Shown: positions 1 to 11,829 of the stretch, piece after piece | Numbering within the stretch: the first letter of the stretch is position 1 | Layout: every line of letters starts with the position of its first letter | Origin: Panagrolaimus kolymaensis | Lineage: Eukaryota; Nematoda; Chromadorea; Rhabditida; Panagrolaimidae | Assembly (NCBI GenBank): GCA_028622995.1 | Contig: JAJQJQ010000025.1 | Span: forward strand, 496,001 to 560,000 | Direction: 5' to 3' | Length of the DNA: 64,000 nt | Notes under the pieces: model-generated | Database searches by the model: none | Told to the model about the DNA's origin: nothing | The model's input: only the letters and a program-made list of their open reading frames with translations | Translations under genes and position numbers: made by a program

Positions 1-98
1 TTTGTTGAATCAAAAGCAAGGCAGATATTGAGTACAAATTTAAGGTTAAAATATGCAACTCGAAAGAATGCATTCAAAAATTTCTTTTATTTGATTTT

Positions 99-145
99 CT
101 TCACAGAAAACCATTTTTATAATTAGTTTTTAGGATTCTGTGAAG
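99..145. repeat. Dyad (hairpin) within the satellite monomer, first example
   Basis: cttcacagaa at 99-108 is a perfect inverted match to ttctgtgaag at 136-145, with a 27-base AT-rich loop. The same dyad sits at the same place in nearly every monomer of all three satellite blocks; rare exceptions include tcggtgaag near 42051 and tgtgaatttt near 61056, 61512 and 62877. It is the longest internal symmetry of the monomer. Confidence 0.85.
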
Positions 146-1520
146 TTTCGAATTTGTTGAATCAAAAGCAAGGCAGATATTGAGTACAAATTTAAGGTTA
201 AAATATGCAACTCGAAAAAGTGCATTCAAAAATTTCTTTTATTTGATTTTCTTCACAGAAAACCATTTTTATAATTAGTTTTTAGGATTCTGTGAAGTTT
301 CGAATTTGTAGAAATAAACACGACCAAGATATTGAGTACAAATTTAAGGTTAAAATATGCAACTCGAAAGAATGCATTCAAAAATTTCTTTTATTTGATT
401 TTCTTCACAGAAAACCATTTTTATAATTAGTTTTTAGGATTCTGTGAAGTTTCGAATTTGTTGAATCAAAAGCAAGGCAGATATTGAGTACAAATTTAAG
501 GTTAAAATATGCAACTCGAAAGAATGCATTCAAAAATTTCTTTTATTTGATTTTCTTCACAGAAAACCATTTTTATAATTAGTTTTTAGGATTCTGTGAA
601 GTTTCGAATTTGTTGAATCAAATGCAAGGCAGATATTGAGTACAAATTTAAGGTTAAAATATGGAACTCGAAAAAGTGCATTCAAAAATTTCTTTTATTT
701 TATTTTCTTCACAGAAAACCATTTTTATAATTAGTTTTTAGGATTCTGTGAAGTTTCGAATTTGTTGAATCAAAAGCAAGGCAGATATTGAGTACAAATT
801 TAAGGTTAAAATATGCAACTCGAAAGAGTGCATTCAAAAATTTCTTTTATTTGATTTTCTTCACAGAAAACCATTTTTATAATTAGTTTTTAGGATTCTG
901 TGAAGTTTCGAATTTGTAGAAATAAACACGACCAAGATATTGAGTACAAATTTAAGGTTAAAATATGCAACTCGAAAGAATGCATTCAAAAATTTCTTTT
1001 ATTTGATTTTCTTCACAGAAAACCATTTTTATAATTAGTTTTTAGGATTCTGTGAAGTTTCGAATTTGTTGAATCAAAAGCAAGGCAGATATTGAGTACA
1101 AATTTAAGGTTAAAATATGCAACTCGAAAGAATGCATTCAAAAATTTCTTTTATTTGATTTTCTTCACAGAAAACCATTTTTATAATTAGTTTTTAGGAT
1201 TCTGTGAAGTTTCGAATTTGTTGAATCAAAAGCAAGGCAGATATTGAGTACAAATTTAAGGTTAAAATATGCAACTCGAAAGAATGCATTCAAAAATTTC
1301 TTTTATTTGATTTTCTTCACAGAAAACCATTTTTATAATTAGTTTTTAGGATTCTGTGAAGTTTCGAATTTGTTGAATCAAAAGCAAGGCAGATATTGAG
1401 TACAAATTTAAGGTTAAAAAATGTAACTCGAAAGAATGCATTCAAAAATTTCTTTTATTTGATTTTCTTCACAGAAAACCATTTTTATAATTAGTTTTTA
1501 GGATTCTGTGAAGTTTCGAA

Positions 1521-2432
1521 TTTGTAGAAATAAACACGACCAAGATATTGAGTACAAATTTAAGGTTAAAATATGCAACTCGAAAGAATGCATTCAAAAA
1601 TTTCTTTTATTTGATTTTCTTCACAGAAAACCATTTTTATAATTAGTTTTTAGGATTCTGTGAAGTTTCGAATTTGTTGAATCAAAAGCAAGGCAGATAT
1701 TGAGTACAAATTTAAGGTTAAAATATGCAACTCGAAAGAATGCATTCAAAAATTTCTTTTATTTGATTTTCTTCACAGAAAACCATTTTTATAATTAGTT
1801 TTTAGGATTCTGTGAAGTTTCGAATTTGTTGAATCAAAAGCAAGGCAGATATTGAGTACAAATTTAAGGTTAAAATATGCAACTCGAAAGAATGCATTCA
1901 AAAATTTCTTTTATTTGATTTTCTTCACAGAAAACCATTTTTATAATTAGTTTTTAGGATTCTGTGAAGTTTCGAATTTGTTGAATCAAAAGCAAGGCAG
2001 ATATTGAGTACAAATTTAAGGTTAAAATATGGAACTCGAAAAAGTGCATTCAAAAATTTCTTTTATTTTATTTTCTTCACAGAAAACCATTTTTATAATT
2101 AGTTTTTAGGATTCTGTGAAGTTTCGAATTTGTAGAAATAAACACGACCAAGATATTGAGTACAAATTTAAGGTTAAAATATGCAACTCGAAAGAATGCA
2201 TTCAAAAATTTCTTTTATTTGATTTTCTTCACAGAAAACCATTTTTATAATTAGTTTTTAGGATTCTGTGAAGTTTCGAATTTGTTAAATCAAAAGCAAG
2301 GCAGATATTGAGTACAAATTTAAGGTTAAAAAATGTAACTCGAAAGAATGCATTCAAAAATTTCTTTTATTTGATTTTCTTCACAGAAAACCATTTTTAT
2401 AATTAGTTTTTAGGATTCTGTGAAGTTTCGAA
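1521..2432. repeat. Six-monomer higher-order unit, copy 1
   Basis: The order of monomer variants is B, A, A, A with ggaactc/ttattttatt, B, then A with ttaaatc and aaaaaatgtaac. The same order recurs exactly 17 monomers (2584 bp) downstream at 4105-5016. The flanking monomers differ, so this is a bounded segmental duplication inside the array. Confidence 0.7.
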
Positions 2433-4104
2433 TTTGTTGAATCAAATGCAAGGCAGATATTGAGTACAAATTTAAGGTTAAAATATGCAACTCGAAAGAA
2501 TGCATTCAAAAATTTCTTTTATTTGATTTTCTTCACAGAAAACCATTTTTATAATTAGTTTTTAGGATTCTGTGAAGTTTCGAATTTGTTGAATCAAAAG
2601 CAAGGCAGATATTGAGTACAAATTTAAGGTTAAAATATGCAACTCGAAAAAGTGCATTCAAAAATTTCTTTTATTTGATTTTCTTCACAGAAAACCATTT
2701 TTATAATTAGTTTTTAGGATTCTGTGAAGTTTCGAATTTGTTGAATCAAAAGCAAGGCAGATATTGAGTACAAATTTAAGGTTAAAATATGCAACTCGAA
2801 AGAATGCATTCAAAAATTTCTTTTATTTGATTTTCTTCACAGAAAACCATTTTTATAATTAGTTTTTAGGATTCTGTGAAGTTTCGAATTTGTTGAATCA
2901 AATGCAAGGCAGATATTGAGTACAAATTTAAGGTTAAAATATGCAACTCGAAAATGTGCATTCAAAAATTTCTTTTATTTGATTTTCTTCACAGAAAACC
3001 ATTTTTATAATTAGTTTTTAGGATTCTGTGAAGTTTCGAATTTGTTGAATCAAAAGCAAGGCAGATATTGAGTACAAATTTAAGGTTAAAATATGCAACT
3101 CGAAAAAGTGCATTCAAAAATTTCTTTTATTTGATTTTCTTCACAGAAAACCATTTTTATAATTAGTTTTTAGGATTCTGTGAAGTTTCGAATTTGTTGA
3201 ATCAAAAGCAAGGCAGATATTGAGTACAAATTTAAGGTTAAAATATGCAACTCGAAAAAGTGCATTCAAAAATTTCTTTTATTTGATTTTCTTCACAGAA
3301 AACCATTTTTATAATTAGTTTTTAGGATTCTGTGAAGTTTCGAATTTGTAGAAATAAACACGACCAAGATATTGAGTACAAATTTAAGGTTAAAAAATGT
3401 AACTCGAAAGAATGCATTCAAAAATTTCTTTTATTTGATTTTCTTCACAGAAAACCATTTTTATAATTAGTTTTTAGGATTCTGTGAAGTTTCGAATTTG
3501 TTAAATCAAAAGCAAGGCAGATATTGAGTACAAATTTAAGGTTAAAAAATGTAACTCGAAAGAATGCATTCAAAAATTTCTTTTATTTGATTTTCTTCAC
3601 AGAAAACCATTTTTATAATTAGTTTTTAGGATTCTGTGAAGTTTCGAATTTGTTGAATCAAAAGCAAGGCAGATATTGAGTACAAATTTAAGGTTAAAAT
3701 ATGCAACTCGAAAGAATGCATTCAAAAATTTCTTTTATTTGATTTTCTTCACAGAAAACCATTTTTATAATTAGTTTTTAGGATTCTGTGAAGTTTCGAA
3801 TTTGTTGAATCAAAAGCAAGGCAGATATTGAGTACAAATTTAAGGTTAAAATATGCAACTCGAAAAAGTGCATTCAAAAATTTCTTTTATTTGATTTTCT
3901 TCACAGAAAACCATTTTTATAATTAGTTTTTAGGATTCTGTGAAGTTTCGAATTTGTTGAATCAAAAGCAAGGCAGATATTGAGTACAAATTTAAGGTTA
4001 AAATATGCAACTCGAAAAAGTGCATTCAAAAATTTCTTTTATTTGATTTTCTTCACAGAAAACCATTTTTATAATTAGTTTTTAGGATTCTGTGAAGTTT
4101 CGAA

Positions 4105-5016
4105 TTTGTAGAAATAAACACGACCAAGATATTGAGTACAAATTTAAGGTTAAAATATGCAACTCGAAAGAATGCATTCAAAAATTTCTTTTATTTGATT
4201 TTCTTCACAGAAAACCATTTTTATAATTAGTTTTTAGGATTCTGTGAAGTTTCGAATTTGTTGAATCAAAAGCAAGGCAGATATTGAGTACAAATTTAAG
4301 GTTAAAATATGCAACTCGAAAGAATGCATTCAAAAATTTCTTTTATTTGATTTTCTTCACAGAAAACCATTTTTATAATTAGTTTTTAGGATTCTGTGAA
4401 GTTTCGAATTTGTTGAATCAAAAGCAAGGCAGATATTGAGTACAAATTTAAGGTTAAAATATGCAACTCGAAAGAATGCATTCAAAAATTTCTTTTATTT
4501 GATTTTCTTCACAGAAAACCATTTTTATAATTAGTTTTTAGGATTCTGTGAAGTTTCGAATTTGTTGAATCAAAAGCAAGGCAGATATTGAGTACAAATT
4601 TAAGGTTAAAATATGGAACTCGAAAAAGTGCATTCAAAAATTTCTTTTATTTTATTTTCTTCACAGAAAACCATTTTTATAATTAGTTTTTAGGATTCTG
4701 TGAAGTTTCGAATTTGTAGAAATAAACACGACCAAGATATTGAGTACAAATTTAAGGTTAAAATATGCAACTCGAAAGAATGCATTCAAAAATTTCTTTT
4801 ATTTGATTTTCTTCACAGAAAACCATTTTTATAATTAGTTTTTAGGATTCTGTGAAGTTTCGAATTTGTTAAATCAAAAGCAAGGCAGATATTGAGTACA
4901 AATTTAAGGTTAAAAAATGTAACTCGAAAGAATGCATTCAAAAATTTCTTTTATTTGATTTTCTTCACAGAAAACCATTTTTATAATTAGTTTTTAGGAT
5001 TCTGTGAAGTTTCGAA
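4105..5016. repeat. Six-monomer higher-order unit, copy 2
   Basis: This carries the same six diagnostic monomers, in the same order, as 1521-2432. A related four-monomer start (B, A, A, A with ggaactc) appears again at 7145-7752, so local unequal exchange has copied the block more than once. Confidence 0.7.
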
Positions 5017-8000
5017 TTTGTTGAATCAAAAGCAAGGCAGATATTGAGTACAAATTTAAGGTTAAAATATGCAACTCGAAAGAATGCATTCAAAAATTTC
5101 TTTTATTTGATTTTCTTCACAGAAAACCATTTTTATAATTAGTTTTTAGGATTCTGTGAAGTTTCGAATTTGTAGAAATAAACACGACCAAGATATTGAG
5201 TACAAATTTAAGGTTAAAATATGCAACTCGAAAGAATGCATTCAAAAATTTCTTTTATTTGATTTTCTTCACAGAAAACCATTTTTATAATTAGTTTTTA
5301 GGATTCTGTGAAGTTTCGAATTTGTTGAATCAAAAGCAAGGCAGATATTGAGTACAAATTTAAGGTTAAAATATGCAACTCGAAAGAATGCATTCAAAAA
5401 TTTCTTTTATTTGATTTTCTTCACAGAAAACCATTTTTATAATTAGTTTTTAGGATTCTGTGAAGTTTCGAATTTGTTGAATCAAAAGCAAGGCAGATAT
5501 TGAGTACAAATTTAAGGTTAAAATATGCAACTCGAAAGAATGCATTCAAAAATTTCTTTTATTTGATTTTCTTCACAGAAAACCATTTTTATAATTAGTT
5601 TTTAGGATTCTGTGAAGTTTCGAATTTGTTGAATCAAAAGCAAGGCAGATATTGAGTACAAATTTAAGGTTAAAAAATGTAACTCGAAAGAATGCATTCA
5701 AAAATTTCTTTTATTTGATTTTCTTCACAGAAAACCATTTTTATAATTAGTTTTTAGGATTCTGTGAAGTTTCGAATTTGTAGAAATAAACACGACCAAG
5801 ATATTGAGTACAAATTTAAGGTTAAAATATGCAACTCGAAAGAATGCATTCAAAAATTTCTTTTATTTGATTTTCTTCACAGAAAACCATTTTTATAATT
5901 AGTTTTTAGGATTCTGTGAAGTTTCGAATTTGTTGAATCAAAAGCAAGGCAGATATTGAGTACAAATTTAAGGTTAAAATATGCAACTCGAAAGAATGCA
6001 TTCAAAAATTTCTTTTATTTGATTTTCTTCACAGAAAACCATTTTTATAATTAGTTTTTAGGATTCTGTGAAGTTTCGAATTTGTTGAATCAAAAGCAAG
6101 GCAGATATTGAGTACAAATTTAAGGTTAAAAAATGTAACTCGAAAGAATGCATTCAAAAATTTCTTTTATTTGATTTTCTTCACAGAAAACCATTTTTAT
6201 AATTAGTTTTTAGGATTCTGTGAAGTTTCGAATTTGTTGAATCAAATGCAAGGCAGATATTGAGTACAAATTTAAGGTTAAAATATGCAACTCGAAAGAA
6301 TGCATTCAAAAATTTCTTTTATTTGATTTTCTTCACAGAAAACCATTTTTATAATTAGTTTTTAGGATTCTGTGAAGTTTCGAATTTGTTGAATCAAAAG
6401 CAAGGCAGATATTGAGTACAAATTTAAGGTTAAAATATGCAACTCGAAAGAATGCATTCAAAAATTTCTTTTATTTGATTTTCTTCACAGAAAACCATTT
6501 TTATAATTAGTTTTTAGGATTCTGTGAAGTTTCGAATTTGTTGAATCAAATGCAAGGCAGATATTGAGTACAAATTTAAGGTTAAAATATGCAACTCGAA
6601 AGAATGCATTCAAAAATTTCTTTTATTTGATTTTCTTCACAGAAAACCATTTTTATAATTAGTTTTTAGGATTCTGTGAAGTTTCGAATTTGTTGAATCA
6701 AAAGCAAGGCAGATATTGAGTACAAATTTAAGGTTAAAATATGCAACTCGAAAAAGTGCATTCAAAAATTTCTTTTATTTGATTTTCTTCACAGAAAACC
6801 ATTTTTATAATTAGTTTTTAGGATTCTGTGAAGTTTCGAATTTGTTGAATCAAAAGCAAGGCAGATATTGAGTACAAATTTAAGGTTAAAATATGCAACT
6901 CGAAAGAATGCATTCAAAAATTTCTTTTATTTGATTTTCTTCACAGAAAACCATTTTTATAATTAGTTTTTAGGATTCTGTGAAGTTTCGAATTTGTTGA
7001 ATCAAAAGCAAGGCAGATATTGAGTACAAATTTAAGGTTAAAATATGCAACTCGAAAAAGTGCATTCAAAAATTTCTTTTATTTGATTTTCTTCACAGAA
7101 AACCATTTTTATAATTAGTTTTTAGGATTCTGTGAAGTTTCGAATTTGTAGAAATAAACACGACCAAGATATTGAGTACAAATTTAAGGTTAAAATATGC
7201 AACTCGAAAGAATGCATTCAAAAATTTCTTTTATTTGATTTTCTTCACAGAAAACCATTTTTATAATTAGTTTTTAGGATTCTGTGAAGTTTCGAATTTG
7301 TTGAATCAAAAGCAAGGCAGATATTGAGTACAAATTTAAGGTTAAAATATGCAACTCGAAAGAATGCATTCAAAAATTTCTTTTATTTGATTTTCTTCAC
7401 AGAAAACCATTTTTATAATTAGTTTTTAGGATTCTGTGAAGTTTCGAATTTGTTGAATCAAAAGCAAGGCAGATATTGAGTACAAATTTAAGGTTAAAAT
7501 ATGCAACTCGAAAGAATGCATTCAAAAATTTCTTTTATTTGATTTTCTTCACAGAAAACCATTTTTATAATTAGTTTTTAGGATTCTGTGAAGTTTCGAA
7601 TTTGTTGAATCAAAAGCAAGGCAGATATTGAGTACAAATTTAAGGTTAAAATATGGAACTCGAAAAAGTGCATTCAAAAATTTCTTTTATTTTATTTTCT
7701 TCACAGAAAACCATTTTTATAATTAGTTTTTAGGATTCTGTGAAGTTTCGAATTTGTTGAATCAAAAGCAAGGCAGATATTGAGTACAAATTTAAGGTTA
7801 AAATATGCAACTCGAAAAAGTGCATTCAAAAATTTCTTTTATTTGATTTTCTTCACAGAAAACCATTTTTATAATTAGTTTTTAGGATTCTGTGAAGTTT
7901 CGAATTTGTAGAAATAAACACGACCAAGATATTGAGTACAAATTTAAGGTTAAAATATGCAACTCGAAAGAATGCATTCAAAAATTTCTTTTATTTGATT

Positions 8001-9156
8001 TTCTTCACAGAAAACCATTTTTATAATTAGTTTTTAGGATTCTGTGAAGTTTCGAATTTGTTGAATCAAAAGCAAGGCAGATATTGAGTACAAATTTAAG
8101 GTTAAAATATGCAACTCGAAAGAATGCATTCAAAAATTTCTTTTATTTGATTTTCTTCACAGAAAACCATTTTTATAATTAGTTTTTAGGATTCTGTGAA
8201 GTTTCGAATTTGTTGAATCAAATGCAAGGCAGATATTGAGTACAAATTTAAGGTTAAAATATGGAACTCGAAAAAGTGCATTCAAAAATTTCTTTTATTT
8301 TATTTTCTTCACAGAAAACCATTTTTATAATTAGTTTTTAGGATTCTGTGAAGTTTCGAATTTGTTGAATCAAAAGCAAGGCAGATATTGAGTACAAATT
8401 TAAGGTTAAAATATGCAACTCGAAAGAATGCATTCAAAAATTTCTTTTATTTGATTTTCTTCACAGAAAACCATTTTTATAATTAGTTTTTAGGATTCTG
8501 TGAAGTTTCGAATTTGTTGAATCAAAAGCAAGGCAGATATTGAGTACAAATTTAAGGTTAAAATATGCAACTCGAAAGAATGCATTCAAAAATTTCTTTT
8601 ATTTGATTTTCTTCACAGAAAACCATTTTTATAATTAGTTTTTAGGATTCTGTGAAGTTTCGAATTTGTTGAATCAAAAGCAAGGCAGATATTGAGTACA
8701 AATTTAAGGTTAAAATATGCAACTCGAAAGAATGCATTCAAAAATTTCTTTTATTTGATTTTCTTCACAGAAAACCATTTTTATAATTAGTTTTTAGGAT
8801 TCTGTGAAGTTTCGAATTTGTTGAATCAAAAGCAAGGCAGATATTGAGTACAAATTTAAGGTTAAAATATGCAACTCGAAAAAGTGCATTCAAAAATTTC
8901 TTTTATTTGATTTTCTTCACAGAAAACCATTTTTATAATTAGTTTTTAGGATTCTGTGAAGTTTCGAATTTGTTGAATCAAAAGCAAGGCAGATATTGAG
9001 TACAAATTTAAGGTTAAAATATGCAACTCGAAAGAATGCATTCAAAAATTTCTTTTATTTGATTTTCTTCACAGAAAACCATTTTTATAATTAGTTTTTA
9101 GGATTCTGTGAAGTTTCGAATTTGTTGAATCAAAAGCAAGGCAGATATTGAGTACA

Positions 9157-9162
9157 AATTTA
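9157..9162. repeat. Target-site duplication (left), aattta
   Basis: The last six satellite bases before the palindromic element are aattta, and the same six bases follow the element at 24874-24879. Removing one copy plus the element restores an uninterrupted monomer (caaatttaagg). Polintons/Mavericks characteristically generate 6-bp duplications. Confidence 0.85.
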
Positions 9163-9493
9163 AGAAGAATATAGTCCGGGAAAATTCTCGAGTTTCCGGA
9201 ACATAGCCGTAAAAACGCATTTTTTCTCGGACTTAGTTTTATTTTCATCTTTTTTTTTCTCGGACTTAGAAATTTTTACACTTTTTTTCGCGGACTTAGA
9301 AGAAAAAAGCTCGTTCGCGACTTTGCGTGTTATCGAGTTTTTGGGAGATAGTTTTTTTTTCGCTCCGTGTTATCGAGTTTTTGGAACATAGTTTTTTTTC
9401 GCGAGCAAAGAAAAAAGCGCTGTTATCGAGTTTTTATTTTTATTCTTCGATAAAAGCATATACCATTTTTTCTTCAGCAATAAAGAAAATGTG
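9163..9493. repeat. Terminal noncoding region with iterated motifs (left)
   Basis: This is 331 bp without a gene between the element tip and the TBP-like ORF stop. Two motif families repeat. The first, ctcggacttag, lies at 9226-9236 and 9259-9269, with the variant cgcggacttag at 9289-9299. The second, gtgttatcgagttttt, lies at 9327-9342 and 9367-9382, with a shorter copy at 9421-9435. They are separated by long T tracts and cg-rich islands (tcgcg). The arrangement suits protein-binding sites at a linear genome end, such as integrase or replication-initiation sites, but no function is proven. The 3' portion also serves as the 3' end of the outermost transcript. Confidence 0.75.
9439..9444 (-). 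terminator. Poly(A) signal downstream of TBP-like gene (left arm)
   Basis: AATAAA on the minus strand lies about 50 nt past the TBP-like stop codon, at the end of the outermost transcription unit. It is the mirror of 24592-24597. Confidence 0.5.
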
Positions 9494-10042
9494 TTAAACA
9501 AGAAAAGTGTTTAACGCTTTTGCTATATGCTTTAATTTTCTGACATCTGTAATACCAGCATAAATGATTTTACCGGACGTGAAAATCAAGATGCTTGATT
9601 TTTTCATAAGGATTTGTAATCCAGAAAATATTTCTGGTTCATATGAAATGTACTTCAAATTTGGAAAAAGAAAAGAGTTATTTTTAAGCTCTGACACAAT
9701 AAAATTTAAATCCAATATTTTATTGGTAGATTCGCTAGCAACTAAATTTTGTACTACAAAAAGTGAAGTTGAATTTTTTTTTAAAGTCATAGCTTCAATA
9801 CGTTTTTTTAATTTTTTTATTGCTATTTCAATGTCATAACAATTTTTATTCCCTGTAATCACGCATTTGCCTGTATGAAAAATAAGGAAAGTACATTTAG
9901 GATTTCGCTGTCTCAAAATTAATGCTCTAAACCTTTTGGGGTTATATTCAACATTCCATAAATTTTTAGCAAGATATGGTAAATCTAGAACAGTGTTAAA
10001 ATTAAATGTAGCAACTATATTTTGAACGGTTGGAAGCGGCAT
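9494..10042 (-). CDS. TBP: TATA-box-binding protein homologue (left arm)
   Basis: This 182-aa protein is composed of the two direct repeats of the TBP saddle, about residues 4-85 and 94-180, with no extra N-terminal domain. Visible hallmarks are QN at 7-8 and again at 98-99, the NPKRF segment (34-38), LIF-x-x-GK (53-59), SYEPE-x-F (133-139) and LIF-x-SGK (152-158). The four phenylalanines that insert into and kink TATA DNA in cellular TBPs align with F38, F55, F139 and F154, and the glutamates of the TFIIB-contacting loop align with E135 and E137. It is therefore probably a functional TATA binder that recruits host TFIIB/Pol II, acting in the nucleus. It is the outermost gene; its ATG overlaps the capsid gene stop by one base. 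Confidence 0.9.
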   Translation of the reverse strand: MPLPTVQNIVATFNFNTVLDLPYLAKNLWNVEYNPKRFRALILRQRNPKCTFLIFHTGKCVITGNKNCYDIEIAIKKLKKRIEAMTLKKNSTSLFVVQNLVASESTNKILDLNFIVSELKNNSFLFPNLKYISYEPEIFSGLQILMKKSSILIFTSGKIIYAGITDVRKLKHIAKALNTFLV

Positions 10043-11340
10043 TATGCATCAGATAAGATTCTTCTAGTATTATCTATGCTTAAAATTTGGTCGTGCTCCC
10101 CTAAGGCTATAAGTTCTATTCCACCGCTTGGAACACTTTTATTAAATACTAATTTTATAGTAGTTGTTCCATTTTGAATAAGTTCAAATCCGTTTGTTTC
10201 GTCGTGGGAGTTGGATAGATTAAAAACAAACAATGTCCATCCATCGAGAAATTTTTCAAATGTTATTCCATTATTTTCAGAAGAGAAATGTTGATTCAAG
10301 TTATGAAACATATCTACGTATGCGCGCGTGACTAGTTTTTTGGGAAAATTTAAGGAGTATGGTGCTGATGGAAATTGGCGTCCTGCTGCTGATATAGTTA
10401 TTTCACGAACGTCAAAAGGCTGAAAGTTAAAAGGATGTTTATCCCATTTCCCAGAGAATCCAGTACTTGCAACCATACCTACGATAAGCCGACGTGGAAT
10501 AACATTAGTAAAAATATTGCATTCATATTCACTTCTACCTTCACTGATAAATGCGGATCGAAGCATGGTTTTTCGTAATGGGTATAATGCTGGAGTTTGT
10601 TCAAGTTTTTCAAAAAATCTAACATTCAATGATGGTTGAACATCAACTGTCATCACATAAAGTTTGATTGAATGTACAGTTATTTTACATTCCACATTCT
10701 CAACACTTTGAAGAAGAAAATTATCAGGTGCTTTATGAAGAACAAAAACGACGTCAGTTTCGTTGAGTAATAAAAGTTGTTGGTTTGCAAAATCAAAATC
10801 AAGACGAGAAAAAGTTTGAATGGATTCTTTTTGTGTCAAAGTGTTCAACAGTTTAAATCCTTCATCAGTTTTTACATTATGCTTTTTTGATGTGTAATAT
10901 CCAGCAACGCTCAATTCCGTAGATTTAATAGCCGGTGAACATGATAATTCAGATGTAAGATAGCATCGATAAGGATAAAGTGTTCCACTATCAAAAATTT
11001 CAGTATTATTAAGATTTATTTTTAACTGTCGGAAAAAAGTCGATCCAATAAGTTGAATGGGTGCTACACTATTCACTGCTAATGGTTTATATGATTTATC
11101 AAGTTCACTATAAGATGAAATGGAAAATTCCAATTGTACATAAGTTTTTGAAAGATCTAACCATAAATTATCACTATAAACTCTAAATGTATAAGGTTCA
11201 TCACTAACAGGGTTTAATGGAAGCACTTCTCTAAAACCAGTTTTAGTAAAAGCAACATTCGTAGGTGGAAGGTCAAATAACCCTAAAGAATTGGGAAAAG
11301 CACTAGCAGTTTTTTCATGAATTTTTTTAAAGCAACTCAT
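10042..11340 (-). CDS. MCP: Major capsid protein, F54H12.2-type (left arm)
   Basis: This is a 432-aa protein. The N-terminal pattern (DLPPTNVAF near residue 23, then YPYRCYL near 123) and overall layout match my knowledge of the animal family named after C. elegans F54H12.2, found in Polinton-like neighbourhoods and regarded as a double jelly-roll capsid protein. No transmembrane segment or signal peptide is visible, and the composition is beta-rich. The protein is expected to build the icosahedral shell from trimers. It sits between the small basic virion-type protein and TBP, as expected for a late structural block. The family assignment is by recognition only; a fold prediction showing two jelly rolls would settle it. 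Confidence 0.8.
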   Translation of the reverse strand: MSCFKKIHEKTASAFPNSLGLFDLPPTNVAFTKTGFREVLPLNPVSDEPYTFRVYSDNLWLDLSKTYVQLEFSISSYSELDKSYKPLAVNSVAPIQLIGSTFFRQLKINLNNTEIFDSGTLYPYRCYLTSELSCSPAIKSTELSVAGYYTSKKHNVKTDEGFKLLNTLTQKESIQTFSRLDFDFANQQLLLLNETDVVFVLHKAPDNFLLQSVENVECKITVHSIKLYVMTVDVQPSLNVRFFEKLEQTPALYPLRKTMLRSAFISEGRSEYECNIFTNVIPRRLIVGMVASTGFSGKWDKHPFNFQPFDVREITISAAGRQFPSAPYSLNFPKKLVTRAYVDMFHNLNQHFSSENNGITFEKFLDGWTLFVFNLSNSHDETNGFELIQNGTTTIKLVFNKSVPSGGIELIALGEHDQILSIDNTRRILSDA

Positions 11341-11379
11341 GTTTGCTTAGATAAAATATATATTTTTTTTTTTTGCCTG

Positions 11380-11388
11380 CTTTATATA
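11380..11388 (-). promoter_or_regulatory. TATA box of the capsid-TBP unit (left arm)
   Basis: On the minus strand this reads TATATAAAG and starts directly after the TAG stop of the basic protein. The capsid ATG lies 48 nt from the box start. It mirrors 22648-22656. Confidence 0.7.
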
Positions 11389-11829
11389 CTAATACAATCC
11401 TAAAGCATCAATTTTTGTTCTTCTCTTTGTTGGACCAACTCTAGCATAAGCTATTGTAGGACGTTTAATACGTGATCTCTTTTTACCATTTCCTTCTTGT
11501 GGATCAATACTATTTGCAGCTTTGTTTAAAATATTTTTCAAGCCAGCTTTTGCTTCTTTTTTAATTAATGCCGTAGGATTATCAGAAGCCGATAAATTGT
11601 TCAATACTCTTGTAGCAGTATTCAAACCTTCTTCAGTCAACATTTTACCCGCTTGTTTTCCAATAGGAATTAAATATTTTAATAAACTTTTAAAAACAGC
11701 ACCAACACCATTTCCTCGTTGAAAAGGTGTTCCTGTAAAATATGGATACACAAAATTACCGTTACCATGTTGGAATGTTTCAAACAAAATGTCCCAGTTC
11801 TCCAAGTCGGGGTTGAAGATTATTTGCAT
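11389..11829 (-). CDS. Small basic, glycine-rich virion-type protein (left arm)
   Basis: This is a 146-aa protein from the first ATG; an upstream extension needs a non-ATG start. Residues about 21-44 are rich in GNG and aromatic residues, including PFQRGNG. An amphipathic or hydrophobic stretch (VFKSLLKYLIPIGKQAG) follows, then a lysine/arginine-rich tail (GKKRSRIKRP, TKRRTK). This organisation recalls the small basic core or membrane-lytic precursor proteins (pX/pVI-like) of adenovirus-type virions, and similar proteins accompany capsid genes in Polinton-like elements. A role in DNA condensation or in linking genome to capsid is inferred; processing by the encoded protease is plausible but no site was verified. 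Confidence 0.6.
   Translation of the reverse strand: MQIIFNPDLENWDILFETFQHGNGNFVYPYFTGTPFQRGNGVGAVFKSLLKYLIPIGKQAGKMLTEEGLNTATRVLNNLSASDNPTALIKKEAKAGLKNILNKAANSIDPQEGNGKKRSRIKRPTIAYARVGPTKRRTKIDALGLY

Larger units (their letters stand above)
1..9162. repeat. 152-bp tandem satellite, left block (about 60 monomers)
   Basis: Monomers start at 1, 153, 305, 457 and every 152 bp up to 9121, where the last is cut by the element at 9163. Copies differ at only a few sites. Class A reads ttgaatcaaaagcaaggcag after tttg; class B reads tagaaataaacacgaccaag (for example at 305, 913, 1521, 2129, 3345, 4105). Sub-variants include ggaactc with ttattttatt (609, 1977, 4561, 7601, 8209), gttaaaaaatgtaac (1369, 2281, 3497, 4865) and aaatgc (2433, 2889, 6233). 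No ORF of useful length is present; this is noncoding satellite DNA. Confidence 0.98.

Noticed and set aside
1..9162. CRISPR array or phage-like direct repeats
   Set aside because: The repeats are head to tail without distinct spacers, the whole 152-bp unit is repeated, and there is no cas gene; it is satellite DNA.
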